Assembly: GCA_002633005.1 (NCBI GenBank)
Contig: NMRA01000460.1
Coordinates: forward strand, 58,672 to 112,738
DNA from: Phoronis australis
Taxonomy: Eukaryota > Phoronida > Phoronidae
Direction: 5' to 3'
DNA length: 54,067 nucleotides
Numbering within the stretch: the stretch's first letter is position 1; each line of letters starts with the position of its first letter. The notes under the pieces are model-generated. The model searched no databases, was not told the DNA's origin, and worked only from the letters and a program-made list of their open reading frames with translations. The translations under genes were made by a program, and so were the position numbers. This document shows positions 12,801-23,534 of this stretch, piece by piece.

Positions 12801-15800
12801 GAAGCCACCAATAGGTGGCATGAAAGAGACCAATACTTTCTCATACCTTTTAGAAGATCCCTCTTATCTTACGGGCTAAATACGAAACTAAAATTTGTAA
12901 CACTATCATTTCTTAGGTTTTTTAAACAAGTTCAAATCATCATACATGCCAACTCTTTTGGGATAATCAGGGTGACTGCAGTATTTCCTAAAATTCTCTC
13001 CACCTTCTAGACAGTTAGTTACCTCACATACATCAAATTCTTCCTCCATTTTATCATTTTACATCGATGCTTTCTGAGCATAATCACTTCATAAGAGGCC
13101 CAACCCTAATGCAAAAACATGGCATTTATTATCAAAGCGAACACAGTTTAGGGCAAGGAACTGGGCTTCAAATGTTAGCTTACTCTTGTGGGAAAAAATC
13201 TTCATTTATGGAATGGAAATAGTGTATTCGATTCCACAATTCAACACTCCAACCTCACCAACCAATCACGCAGTTCTAAAACATACCACACCAGTGATCA
13301 CTTCTCCAATAGTTCGCAGTTTGTTGACCAAGGGGTTTTTTACTATTGAGCAATGAGCTTGTTGAGGAAGTGTATAAGGAAAATATAACATATTTGTATC
13401 GGTGTAGTCATGCTTTTGGATAGACATTACCCACACATATCTCTAAAACATTAAAATCGATGCACAGGAACAAATGAAACGATAAAACAGATTTATGTAA
13501 ACTGTACCAGTAATTCTTCACCAAAGGTTCATCTCAGTTGCTACAAGTGTGGTTAAAGAAGTTGCTTTGTTGCTAAATTGGCTACATGTGCAGAAGTCCA
13601 GTCACTAAAGAGCACGTGCTTTCATTGAGTTGCCGCCATCATTACCACTGCTGTCCAGCGATTGGTGTTTTTTGCTTGTCCCAATTCTAACATTATGCTT
13701 TGACCTCTAACAGCTCGTGCACGCACTAACAATTCAAAGTGATGTTCTCAAGGTATAGTGGCGTACAAAGTATTGCAGAATTGACTGTAAGGGTCCTTCC
13801 GTGTACAACAAATTATCGAGTTACGTTCAAGTCACGTCTGTGTAGCAGCTATGCTGAACATAGGAGCAGACCAGACATTTGACATGGGTACACATTGTCA
13901 AGATTAGACAATGACGCTACTCATTTCAATGAGTCCTAAATGTAAGTTTATTTCAAAAACACGATTTTATAGGTTGACCTTTCCTGACAAATTTTTGAAT
14001 CGAAGATATATTGATTAAAATTTTTACATCGAAAGCACGTCTAACAGGTGATCATTCACACAGATAATTATACACACAGACCCATGAATTACACTGCCAG
14101 TCACGATTCCTCATTCAAAACCACCCAAGCAAGACAAGTGTTCTATTTAGAACGTACAAGCAACAAGCAAACTTTGGAGTGCTTATTTTGGCTATGATAT
14201 GCCCCAGTTGTTCGGGCTAATGTTTTTAAGATATTTTGTTCGGGGACAGTATTCCCACACTATCTAGCTTACTTGTCAGATAGCATTTGAAAAATGGACT
14301 TTACAAAATTCCCACGCACTTGATGAAACGAGAGCAATGTAAAGGGTTTAGATGCGCCCACTATTGCACTGCAAGCAGTGTACTTCTAGGGGTGTTTATT
14401 AGTGTTATTTATGGCCACTAGGTAGCAGGGAATATGTTGAACCTGTCCAAATATAGGAGGGCCTCAAAGCCTCCCTAGAAATGCATTTGCTAAATTTCAT
14501 GAAAAGACACCTAGAAACTACAAAGATACGGAGGCAAAAAGTCTATTAGGCACAGCACTGCTATGAGGCGCAGCGATTGTTGGATCTGTCCGAAAGAAAT
14601 TCATTGGAAAACAATGGCCAATTTCACAAAGATCCTGGAAGAGCTTAAGGAGATGAGCTGTGAATAGAAAAATTAAATTGGAACAAGGCAACACCAGAAC
14701 AAACATAGGCTCATTCAAAAATCAACATCAGCTGTTGTCGTCTTGGCAGGAACACATCTGCCAATTTTCATAATGAACCTTCAGGCAGTTTGACAGACAG
14801 CTGTGGACAGGAAAAATGGGCGAAAAAATAATAAAATTGGCTACCATGTAGCACAGAAGACATTGCATCTACCCAAGAATGGAAAGGTGGTGTTGTCTCC
14901 TTAATACAAACCCAAATATGCCAAATTTCATGAAAATCCATCAAGGAACTCAAGAGATACATAACCAAAGGTAAAAAAATAAAATTTCCATTAGAGGGCA
15001 TAGCAAATCAGTTTGAAACTCGAGGTCGATTGTCTTCAGTTTCATAGGACACATCTGCCAAACCACATTAAGATACTGCAAGGGATTTAGGAGATACAGC
15101 ATCAGACGCAGAATGCCTAGACAACAGTAGTGCCACTTCCCCCAGTTCTATGAAGATTAGATTCATACCAATATTTCAAAATGTTTAGATTGCAGAAATC
15201 CTTGTATTCAAAACTATCCAAAAATACATATGTGAGTGGCTCAATCAGGCAAAAGATAGAAAGTTGCAATTAAGGAAACTAAAGATTACATGTTAAACTT
15301 TACAAGATCGATAGTGGCCAAAGACCAGATTGGTGAATGACGAATAGAGTAAACACATGCCAATGACAATCAATTGAGAGCAAGCAAAACAAGGACATCT
15401 CTTATTGACAAATTGTTGAACGAGTATCAACACATGTTGTTTGAATATTGATTCTAATACGGAGTTCATATGTCTTACTTTTCTCTAAGTACGCAGTATT
15501 ATGTGAGTAAACATGCAACGAAATCCCTCAACTGGAGAGCAGAATTCACAGGCATTACCATAAAAAAACATCAACAACGTGAACCACCGTGGTTTTGACT
15601 TCAAACTACGGTAAGAATTAAAAAGACAATCTTTTTGAAGCTCAAGAAAGCCAAGAAAGCGGTGTTGGGTCTGATTCTTACCCATGTTTTATTTTGAAAA
15701 GCTGCGCAAAGGCACGCAAGCAAGGACAAAGATAATTTGGTAACTATAAAATCTTCGGCAAGGATAAGGAAGGTTTGAAACACCACGATTTTCCAAGCAA

Positions 15801-16628
15801 GGAGTAAACAAAGCAAATCCTGCATCATTTTGCTTGTCTGGAGGGGATTTTCGTTTTTGAAAAGTGAGAAACTAACGAATACCACCAGCGACTTGAGTTT
15901 CAAAAAAAACAGATCAGAATAAAAGTATAGGTTTTTGGCCTTATCCACAGGATACTTTAATTGGTGCACATTGCCAATAGCATAACATTAATGATGACAA
16001 CGCTGTCTTGTAATGTGATGTCAGTACATATACCAGATAACGTATGGTAGTCAAATGCTCAGGTGGTTAAACTTCCTTTCAGGGAAGTTGAGAAAAATAA
16101 CAGATAAGGAAATCACGTCCATCAATCAATACGTCTTGTGTTAGAACAGACACGTTTTCCTTGATGCATGCCATAAAAAACAGCACTGGTTTGTGGCGCC
16201 CTGCAGCCAAAACAAATTTAGATCCTCTTGGGGAAACTCATGCCACAAAGATTTTCCTGTGAACAACATCATGCATCACTCTGGTTTGACTGTGTCTGTA
16301 CCATAGGTACTGGCAGATGTTTTGAAAAATTACAGGCATTCATTCACAACATCACTGTAAGTCATTGAATAATGGTAAAACGGCATATTTGGTAATCGTT
16401 TTTATCTGAAATTGCCGAGATCTAATGGTACTTGAAGTCACATTGCAGACACAATCCTGGTGCACAGCTAGTACAACGGTTTTGGGGTGGGGGATTTTCC
16501 CTTCAACCACAGAATTCCCCTTTCAGAAGGCACAGACAACTGAGCAAGAGCCTTGAGTTCTTACCTGTTATTGAAGTTACAAGCACAAACAGAATGCATC
16601 GTCTCCTGTACTCCACGGGAAACGTCAT
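778..16628 (-). CDS. MANSC-domain secretory/type-I membrane protein, 5' part of a spliced gene
   Basis: Five coding exons chain on the minus strand: 16565-16628, 12118-12435, 10305-10661, 2941-2987 and 778-841. The phases agree at every junction (1, 1, 1, 0) and the last exon leaves phase 1, giving about 283 codons before the gene leaves the window. Domain order: signal peptide, MANSC domain with nine Cys, Ser/Thr-rich spacer, EGF-like six-Cys module, Thr/Ser/Asn/Lys-rich linker. MANSC domains are known from SPINT1 (HAI-1), MANSC1, LRP11 and KIAA0319/KIAA0319L, all extracellular. The downstream domains that would tell these apart (Kunitz, PKD, LDLa, TM) are outside the window, so no symbol is given. 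Extra small exons inside the long introns cannot be excluded, but none is needed for frame. Confidence 0.75.
842..2940. other. Intron of the MANSC-domain gene
   Basis: Non-coding as far as can be seen. It holds the foldback element at 1919-2335. Confidence 0.45.
1919..2335. mobile_element. Foldback (long inverted repeat) element, about 417 bp
   Basis: The two halves are imperfect reverse complements over about 200 bp each. Left-arm landmarks (ctcagacagctggg, ttttgtgcgagctcaa, ccgtgcttgagtaca, gttcgcacttg) recur in reverse complement in the right arm (caagtgcgaac, tgtactcaagcacgg, ttgagttcgcacaaaa, tggcccagat.cagatgtctgag). The centre lies near 2130 (gaactcaaaatcttgagtttt). No ORF. Consistent with a non-autonomous foldback or MITE-type DNA transposon; no convincing target-site duplication was found. 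Confidence 0.6.
2941..2987 (-). CDS. Exon 4 of MANSC-domain gene: 47-bp linker exon
   Basis: A small exon bounded by a very good acceptor (cttgttgtttcag) and a consensus donor (CGAG|gtaagt). Entered in phase 1 it reads without a stop as a Thr/Asn/Val/Ser-rich stretch (LITTMVTSVNTNNTE) and leaves in phase 0, the phase needed by the next exon's best acceptor. The Asn-Asn-Thr and Asn-Thr contexts suit a glycosylated linker. The identification rests on splice signals, phase and composition only. Confidence 0.55.
3811..3988 (+). repeat. 89-bp tandem duplication, two copies
   Basis: Units start at 3811 and 3900 with gcacacaaa and share atcagcat, tcaagtgtg/ttaagtgtg, ggcatg.tataaggatcag and taaagataccctttcc. 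Point differences show it is not recent. Confidence 0.7.
5050..5069 (+). repeat. G-rich tract with G-quadruplex potential
   Basis: Three G-runs of 4, 7 and 7 separated by single A residues; four GGG blocks can be formed on the plus strand. Confidence 0.5.
6299..6372 (+). repeat. 37-bp tandem duplication
   Basis: Two units (acttacagt.taacatgctgttcag.ga.aaccatac) starting at 6299 and 6336, with only a few differences. Confidence 0.7.
8590..9745 (+). repeat. Repeat array with CTCF-like core in each unit (copy 1)
   Basis: Degenerate subunits of roughly 110-130 bp. Each holds some of: the core (g)ccactagg(t/g)gg, 'tcatgaaaa', 'aaggaact', 'gtagtca' and 'tccgaaa'. Core-like sites lie near 8849-8860, 9111-9124, 9245-9258 and 9476-9488. 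The array ends in a hairpin-bearing segment (gcaatatgcaccc...gtgggcacat, about 9690-9722) that recurs at the end of the 39.6-41.3 kb copy. ORFs inside are by-products of the repeat. Confidence 0.65.
10305..10661 (-). CDS. Exon 3 of MANSC-domain gene: Ser/Thr-rich spacer and EGF-like module
   Basis: A 357-bp exon, phase 1 at both ends, with acceptor ttcttctaatttag and donor GAAG|gtacgt. It encodes 119 residues. The first ~45 are Ser/Thr/Glu-rich, like a glycosylated linker. They are followed by a six-Cys module (CSVGTYDC, then EEC, then C-H-C-I-Q-G-F, then a final C) with an acidic run of Asp/Glu between Cys 3 and Cys 4. The C-x-C-x2-G-F arrangement is typical of EGF or EB modules. The tail is again Thr/Ser/Lys-rich. 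I know of no standard MANSC protein with an EGF-like module directly after MANSC, so the architecture is notable. Confidence 0.72.
10905..11110 (+). repeat. Fragment of the same repeat family
   Basis: Contains 'aataggaac', 'ccatgaagattcatcaa', 'taaaattaccacaaggggcgccacagtag' in pieces, and 'aatttcataaaaa', matching the subunits of the larger arrays. Confidence 0.5.
11888..12050 (+). repeat. 33-bp minisatellite, about five units
   Basis: Units at 11888, 11921, 11954, 11987 and 12021 share 'ccctgatatgac.cctcaa' and 'atatggaa'. The first three are nearly identical and the last two degrade. Because 33 is divisible by three, the minus strand stays open and yields a spurious 11-residue repeat ORF. 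Confidence 0.8.
12118..12435 (-). CDS. Exon 2 of MANSC-domain gene: MANSC domain
   Basis: A 318-bp exon with acceptor (tatattttgcag) and donor (CCATAG|gtaaaa), phase 1 at both ends. It encodes 106 residues with nine Cys: LCNLC near the start, then QCVVECC, LPSCNVAL, a Cys-Tyr-Leu-Val-Ser-Cys block and GCD. The spacing C-x3-CC-x4-CN-x-AL followed by C-(Y/F)-L-(V/I)-x-C is the hallmark of the MANSC (MANEC) domain, as in HAI-1 and the KIAA0319 family. The domain is extracellular and disulfide-bonded. A 33-bp minisatellite lies just downstream in the intron. Confidence 0.8.
12436..16564. other. First intron of the MANSC-domain gene
   Basis: No exon with matching phase found between the signal-peptide and MANSC exons. 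It holds the 14.4-15.1 kb repeat array and two CTCF-like words at 12771-12785 and 12806-12820. Confidence 0.45.
14380..15130 (+). repeat. Repeat array with CTCF-like core (copy 2)
   Basis: Same subunit landmarks as the other copies: 'ggccactaggtagcag' (14413-14428), 'aaatttcatgaaaa', 'aaggaactcaagagata', 'gtctccttaatac', 'tctgccaattttcataatga'. Subunits are about 110-130 bp and divergent. Confidence 0.65.
16565..16628 (-). CDS. Exon 1 of MANSC-domain gene: signal peptide
   Basis: The ATG at 16628-16626 follows an in-frame TGA two codons upstream, which fixes the start. The 21 codons read as a signal peptide: an N-region with Arg-Arg-Arg, then a hydrophobic core (CILFVLVTSIT). The exon ends ACA-G before a strong donor (AACAG|gtaaga), phase 1, exactly matching the phase-1 acceptor of the MANSC exon at 12435. 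The joined sequence runs from the hydrophobic core through Gly-Gly into the first MANSC cysteines. It was too short to stand out as an ORF and was found by searching upstream for a phase-1 donor behind a hydrophobic start. The 5' UTR and promoter were not identified. Confidence 0.7.
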
Positions 16629-17389
16629 TCTTCAAAACTTTGCACCTGGTCTAGACTTTTATTGATACACATAGTTGCCGAGTCTGCCTAGGTATCATTG
16701 CACACACGCCTCTGAAAATTATAATTACATATATACGTTATAAAGTAATCCAGCAACTGGCAGAAAAAAATTATAATAAAATCTGAACATGCAATAAACT
16801 AGTTGATCTGATTCAAGCACACAAATTTGCACAATCACATCACAGGATAATGAAAAAACAATAAATCAAGTAAAACGTTTGATGAGACTTAAATGAAACC
16901 TGCATTTTCCAAGGTCAGAAAAGCATTTCCTGATGAATGTAATTTATCTGTTTTCCATAATATCTTCAAATCTGCCAGCTCGAAAATCACTACCCATCTG
17001 ACAACAAGTCTGATAAATAAAGATTACGTTTTGAAAAAGAGACGCTCAAAAATCACTCATAGGGAGTCAACTGACTTAGTTTAGCGAGATATGAAAAGGA
17101 ACAAAAATTTTTAAAAATTAATTAAACCGCACAAATTTAAACAGTTTATGGAAGAACCTGTAGGAACTCATAACACCATTGGAAATTTTTGTCAACAGAC
17201 TCAAGAAGGAAATCCTTAAAGTGGTACTTAAACCATGTTTGGTGTAAAAAAGTGAAGTTTTCATTTAGGCCACTTATCCTTATTAACTTGGTCTTGTTCC
17301 TTACTCAGTTTAGAAGAAATCTCTAGGCTCCAAAAGAACTGACAGCTTGTTATTTCTTCAAAATAAACTCCTAAAATTTCAGATCACCT

Positions 17390-17525
17390 TGTAACCTTAA
17401 GTTCACAAGCTTGGGCTGAAGAAATAGCACACTGTCAATTTTTTTCCAAGCACAGAAATCACACCAACTTTGACTAAGAAACAATTTCAGACCAATTTCA
17501 TGCCGGTATGTTGTCTAAACCAAAC
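17390..17525 (+). repeat. Interspersed repeat fragment shared with about 3230-3420
   Basis: Both places carry the series 'aacacactg.caatt.tttccaag', 'aa.cacacc', 'gaccaat.tcat' and 'tctaaa' in the same order and spacing, with many substitutions. Confidence 0.45.
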
Positions 17526-20500
17526 CTAGAAAGTACAAGATAAAGGCAGCTTTAACTAACACGGCAGCTGTCATGAAGTTGTGTACAAGTATCACCAAAT
17601 CCAACAGCAATAACTCTCTGTGAAGCAGCAGGTAGGATGAGAAAACTGTTCAGACATGCAGAGAATATTGAAAATGAACATGGGTGTGCTTAATATATAT
17701 ATCAAACTGTAGGCACATGAAATGGAACACTTGCACTGTAATGCTATTAATAAAAACACATCGCGGCATAAAGCATTTTATCGTACATACATAGATGGTA
17801 TGGTCATGTAATACCTATCATCCAACAGTGAACTACAGAAAAAGAATGTTTCCATGTGTCACATGTGAAGTAACTATTCCCCATTAAAACTAAGGCAATA
17901 TGACTAGGAATTACAGCAATTATTTCACAACAATATGTACACTGGCAAGCTGAATCTCCAGGGGACTGTCATCTCTACATGGTGTCACTTGTCACAAAAC
18001 ACAAAATGAAATTCTGAACAACAGTAATACAGTAACCACAAAGAAATAAACTAGTAAACAAGTACACCAAAATCCTGTGCTCCTATATTAACTAAACATT
18101 GGTGAAAGTTGGGATGAAAACTTGCCACAACTTGAAAAATTAATGTTTTAAACAAATGACTACTGCCCGGAGAGCGGAGTATTTAGAGAACAGTGCATTT
18201 AAAGCATAGTGTCTGAAAGATTCATGTAAATCCGATTCACCATATTTTTGAGATATGGTGTTCCGAACATAGCCAAATTTGGATATTTTTATAGTCTTGC
18301 ATAACTATAAAAACATGAGAATGAGCCGGCACCTCAACACACAGGCAACGGCAAATTTTCTAAAGTCCTACATAACGGCAATTGATAAAACCGATGTGCT
18401 AAAAAGATGTCAAGCAACTTTATCACAAATGCAATCTATAGCCTACTTCACAATAGATACAGTAGTAAGAAAATGCCCGCAGTTGAATTTTATCTCTATC
18501 CTTGGTCAGAGAAGCAGACATGTTGTTCCTTTTTCAACCATGTTCTACTGTAGTAATTTTGAATAATAATGACTGTGAGTCTACAGTCAACTAGGCTATA
18601 AGTATTGCTCTTTCAAGAAATTTGTTGAACTTTTAAGACATAAACATCACTGATTAGATCAAACTGAGATCACAAACTTCAAACAGGAGTAAATCACATT
18701 AACAGTGGTGAATCTCTACTTTGAAACAATCAATGAACTCCAGTCTGCCATTCTTTTATCATGCCATCAGAGATCTGCATGGAGGTAACATAATGAGATA
18801 GGATGACACACACAGACAAAAAACAAGAAATGGTGTTCTGACCGACAGTTGGAAAAATTAGTACTAATTTACTGAGAACCTTGAATACAAAATGGGAATT
18901 TCTCATAAAACTTCAAACTTTTTACAAACTGCTCATGTGCTTCAAAGAATCATGGCGTTTTTTAAAAAATTGTGGTCAACACTAGCTTAGTTCAAAATGC
19001 CCTTGGTTTTCCAGCACTTCTGAACGGCTAATCAGAAGTTCACTATGGGCAAATGATCAAAAACATGGCCCAACCAGGCCAGTACCTAAAAACATGCAAA
19101 GTTTTCCACACAAAAAACATGAACCAGAACAATGGCTTTAAATATCTCCCATAAGATGGCATAATGCTATCTACTGTATCACATTTTTGTAGTTTTCTTG
19201 GAAAGCAACGATGAAGTTACATTGGTGGGAAAAAACTTCTTTTGATGTTTGCTTCAATGATGTGTATACTCGTGCTCTCGAGCTTGTATGTAAAAACATT
19301 ATCGACAGATTATTTAGTGTAGTCTTTCATCAATAAACCAGCATGCTAAACACCCACACAGGCCAATAAGATACCTGCAAGGATGTGTCATAGCCAGCAA
19401 CAGCAAACTAAGGAATTGTAGTAACCAAACAATGGAACTTTTAGAGCATCTAGGGAGTGCATAGTTAGGGTTGTAGTAAGGGTGAAATTACAATCTTGAT
19501 AGCAATACACATGATCTCTGTCTCAATACTTCTATCAAAAACTAGATTCGGAAATGTCAACTGGATGGATGTCCCCTTCTTGGCCCAAGACTGAATCACC
19601 ACCACACACCACTCTATAGATGTAAACCATTAATTAAGATCTTGGACATTCAATTGGTCCTCATTTCTCTGAATACAAATTAATTGACCAATAACAAACC
19701 CCTCAACAGGATAGTAATAATCATACCCTAGCTTCTTAAGGGCAGTTGGGAAGAGCTCTAACAAAATTTGTATGCACGGCATTTTGCCGCAGGGAAAAAA
19801 GACAATACTTGAAAATTGTTATTATAATTATACATTGTGTGGTTCATGAGGACAGAAATCTTTTCGAAATAAGAAGAGAACTACAGTGTATGAGAAAAAA
19901 TAATATTACTCATGACAAAAGAATTGGATTCACAATGACAGACCAAGAGACTAAGGTGTTCCATGATGGAGATACCTTAAACAGTAAATATTCTAAAATC
20001 TGTGCAATTGGTTCTTCAATGTTGCACCACAAGGTTTCAATTCATGGACATAGACGCTAGACGAAGAGTAGAGGACAAGCATTGTTGAAAAGTTGATCTA
20101 TCATGTGCTGAACATGTCACGCAAGTCATTCTTGTCAGATGAAGAATTGATATCTTGTGACTGAGATAACACTTGAGGTCAAAAGTTACTTGGACTCTTC
20201 AGGTTAAAATATCACGGGTAGAACAGTGTTGCAAAAGTACAGACATTAAAACATGACCTTAAGTAACTCAGATAAGTGGACAATCATTTGGTTGTGGAAA
20301 CTGCTACAAATCTATAGCACCTGAAATCTAGCATCTTGAGTCCAAAATGCACATTTTCTCCACCAGTGAATTTTTGCATTTCTAAAACAAGCTCATCACA
20401 TGGTGACCCTTTGTTTGGTTTGAAATTGGTTATATTATATCACCTGGATAGAAATACGATGAACATTTAAATCACCCACAATCCAACCTTCAGAATCAAC

Positions 20501-20844
20501 AAGATTCAATTTCGATTTGCATTCCCATGTCCCAAATTTAAGAAACTGCCTCAAACTGGCGATATTTTATTGCAAGTCATACAAGTCAGAAGTGATGGGG
20601 AGCCACATAATTGGCACATCTCCCAACAGCGTGGGATCATAACACATGGTAGAGGAGCTAAAATAATGTCAAACAACCACAGTGTGTGTTTCAGGAACGG
20701 GGTCGGATTGAAGAGTACTTGCAGTGTTGGGAAGGAATAAAAGTACCAGAGTACGGGAAAGCTTGTCGTATGGGATAACTTCATACATAGAATTAAAAGG
20801 ATATTCTCGGTGAGAAAAGTAATTTTACAGAAATTAGCAGCAAT

Positions 20845-20916
20845 GTGAATTCAAACCTACTACTGGGTAGTTGTGCAGTAACAGCCCAATGCTCTGCCAG
20901 TGAGCTAAATCCCACG
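20845..20916 (-). pseudogene. tRNA-like relic (tRNA pseudogene or SINE head)
   Basis: On the minus strand there is an A-box-like segment (agctcactggcagagca, 20890-20906) and a B-box-like segment (ggtttgaattc, 20847-20857) about 33 bases apart. The anticodon arm does not fold cleanly and the acceptor stem is not paired, so it is not called a functional tRNA. Confidence 0.5.
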
Positions 20917-23306
20917 TATTAAATAACAAAGTAACATTTTAAGTCTATCTCATTGGCATAAACAATGACCTTGATTTCAGCGAATGTCTGGAAGACAATG
21001 CCAACGGCGAGAACTGGCGATTTGTAAAAAGATCACAAAAACACAACTAACTTTGTTGTTTTATACCTTTGGTCAAAAGTAATAACTTCAAGAAGAAAGT
21101 ATATTTTTCAACCATAACATTGACAATGGCCCTTTAAGTCACATACACAGTAGTGCACACGACAAAACAGTTTTAACCAGGAGGATCCTAATGAATTCTG
21201 GCACAAAGGATCTCAAGTAATGCCAGAACAAATCATACTACATCAGGAAGCATTAACCTCAAAGTCAATACCAATCACGAATATCAGCACTTCTTGATCC
21301 CAACTTTTGCTTCGTAGCTTTCAGACTTAAACCAGTCAAACCTCTCTGCTGGCACAAGTTTAAATATTAACAGGGAGTTACAGTTGCATTGCTTGCTCTA
21401 TATGAGCGATGACGTCAGCAACATATAATCACGTTTAGGCTTTATAGACAGTACCACAGTCTCAACTGACCCCAGTAGAGACCGTAGTCATCCGATAGGT
21501 CGACCATACCCCGCAAGCTTTTTGATGAATTATGCCTCACACTAATTAAGCCATCAAAGTCACGGTGCTACACCTTTAGCGCATAGAGGGGACACCTCAG
21601 GAGGCTACTGATTTCTTTAACTCTTCCAAGCTTGAACAAATACTCCCACAATCGAGCTTCTTTGAACAATCCTTCGTTCAGTTGCCCAAATCGACAACTG
21701 GTCATTTTTACATTGCAAGCGCCAGGGGTAACGTCTAGTTTGAGCTATAAGTGGGTGTAAACAGGCATTTGCTCCTGATGATAATTTCTAAAAGAATAGT
21801 ATCTAAAGCAGGTAAATGCACTTAATGTACCTTGTACCTATGGGTGCATGTGCACTTATGATTTTGTCATGGTGGTCCCTTGATTGGAATGAACTAGACA
21901 TGGGGGATTGTAATGCGTGTGCAAAGAAAGAATCCCAAACCCAGGAACAAAGCTGTGTCGATTATGAATATGTTAACTGTAAATAATCAGCCAATGATTT
22001 TCTAGATCTTCATTAAATGATCTCGTCATTACCGTTACTTACAAATAAAAAACATTTCTAACTGTACTGTTTTGATTTGGTGTTGATGAAAAGTGAATCT
22101 GGGTTATAAATGGAGACAAGTTATGCCACTAAATGGGTATTGGAAGTGTTTATTTGTTATCAACTCAAATGCAGAAAAAAAACCTGACAAACTGCAGCAT
22201 ATACGACAACAGGACTGCTCAGAATGAACACACTACCATCCCGATCTAATGTAGCTTTTGACTTACACACATTTTTTTAAAGAGGGCAGCCACCCAAATG
22301 TTAGCCAGAGACCAATTATAACTTTTACAAAAAAAAATAAAATACTGGTCCTTTCCCAGTGTAACACTTAGCAGTGTGATCTAAAAACCTTTCCTTATAT
22401 GATACTTCACGGTCTGATCTTGAACACTAATGCAAAAAATGATGCTACATAGGGTTACTTTTGACGAAAGTCATACGGAAAGCCGAAAACTCCTAGAAAA
22501 TTTTAACTAAAGGAGAATCATTGATGTCTATGATTGAACTGTCCTAGGGCTAGGAGCTAGCACAAACAGACAGTGGCTGCAAATTTCAAATCCTTTTAAC
22601 AGGGCCAGTTTCAAGAAAAGTGAGTTAAAAGTTAAGACAGAAATTAGAAATTTGGGATTTGATGGTTTACTTCCCGGCTGAGGAAAAGTATGTAGAGGAA
22701 TTTAACAGTTTAATTAATTTACAACACATCAGTCATCAAAACACATGACACAAAACGTGCTTGAAAATGAACATGAATCTCTTTACCAACCTCAATTTCT
22801 TCTCAGATAAGATCTTCCACGATGCTCTTAAAGACAACTCAAGGGAGGGTCAACAAGGAAATCAAGATCAACTCCAATCAAACCAACAACAAAAACAACT
22901 AAACGAACGGAATCTGATAACCAGATAACCGTAACGCACAATACACAGGCCCCCATAGGAATTTCAACGGCGCTGCGTCAAATAACAGCAGGGACTGACA
23001 AGACAAGACAAACTTTGGAAAATACTTACATAGATGTACAATATTATTAAAGAAACTTGATTCTTTTTGTTGGCAAAATAAAATAATTTACATCTTGACG
23101 TTCGCTCTTGATTACAAGTCATGTACATGTGAAGTACGTCATCAGTACGTGCGAACTTGATGCTGGACCTAAAGTACACATTTCCGGTTTCTGACGGCCT
23201 TTGGATGTGGATTAATACTTGTAGAATCCCGATTATACAAGAGAAAAGGACTGCAGCGTTTACCTTTTGTTATAGAAAATTAGTTAGTTTGCAACTACCT
23301 TTCAAT

Positions 23307-23534
23307 ATGAGTCAAGCTGATCAGGATAACTCAATCTCTGGATCGCAGGACAGTCCCCTTGTGCAATACATTCTTGTGCGTTGCGATTTGCAGGAGACGA
23401 TGAAGTGGCCCGCAGGCGCCGTTATTGCGCAAGCGTGTCATGCTTGTACCGCAGCTATTCATTTAAATTATACGGATGAAGACACCAAGAAATACTTGGA
23501 TGATGTTGAGCGAATGCACAAAGTGGTTTTACAG
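23307..23534 (+). CDS. PTRHD1: PTRHD1 exon 1
   Basis: Encodes the N-terminal half with the WPAGAVIAQACHA segment. It ends ...Val-Val-Leu-Gln (CAG) directly before GCAAGT. The nearest GT-type alternative (CAGGCAA|gttgtc) would put exon 2 into a frame with an immediate stop. Splicing at the GC keeps both frame and family spacing exactly, so a GC-AG intron is inferred. Confidence 0.88.

Larger units (their letters stand above)
16629..23306. other. Intergenic region between divergent MANSC-domain gene and PTRHD1
   Basis: The 5' UTRs and promoters of both genes should be here but no core promoter could be placed. Short ORFs (for example near 18.3, 19.8 and 20.6 kb) have no recognisable domains. 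17.2-17.55 kb shares a degenerate repeat with 3.2-3.4 kb. A tRNA-like relic lies at 20845-20916. Confidence 0.4.

Noticed and set aside
15601-15969. Minus-strand ORF with a hydrophobic stretch after Met-Met-Gln (LLCLLLAW) and a strong donor (TGG|gtaaga), considered as the first exon of the MANSC gene
   Set aside because: The donor is phase 0 and cannot join the phase-1 acceptor at 12435. The exon at 16565-16628 fits phase, signal-peptide form and has an upstream stop.
22860-22990. Hydrophobic minus-strand start (MGACVLCVTVIW) near the PTRHD1 promoter, considered as a signal-peptide exon
   Set aside because: No usable phase-1 donor follows, and a better first exon exists at 16565.
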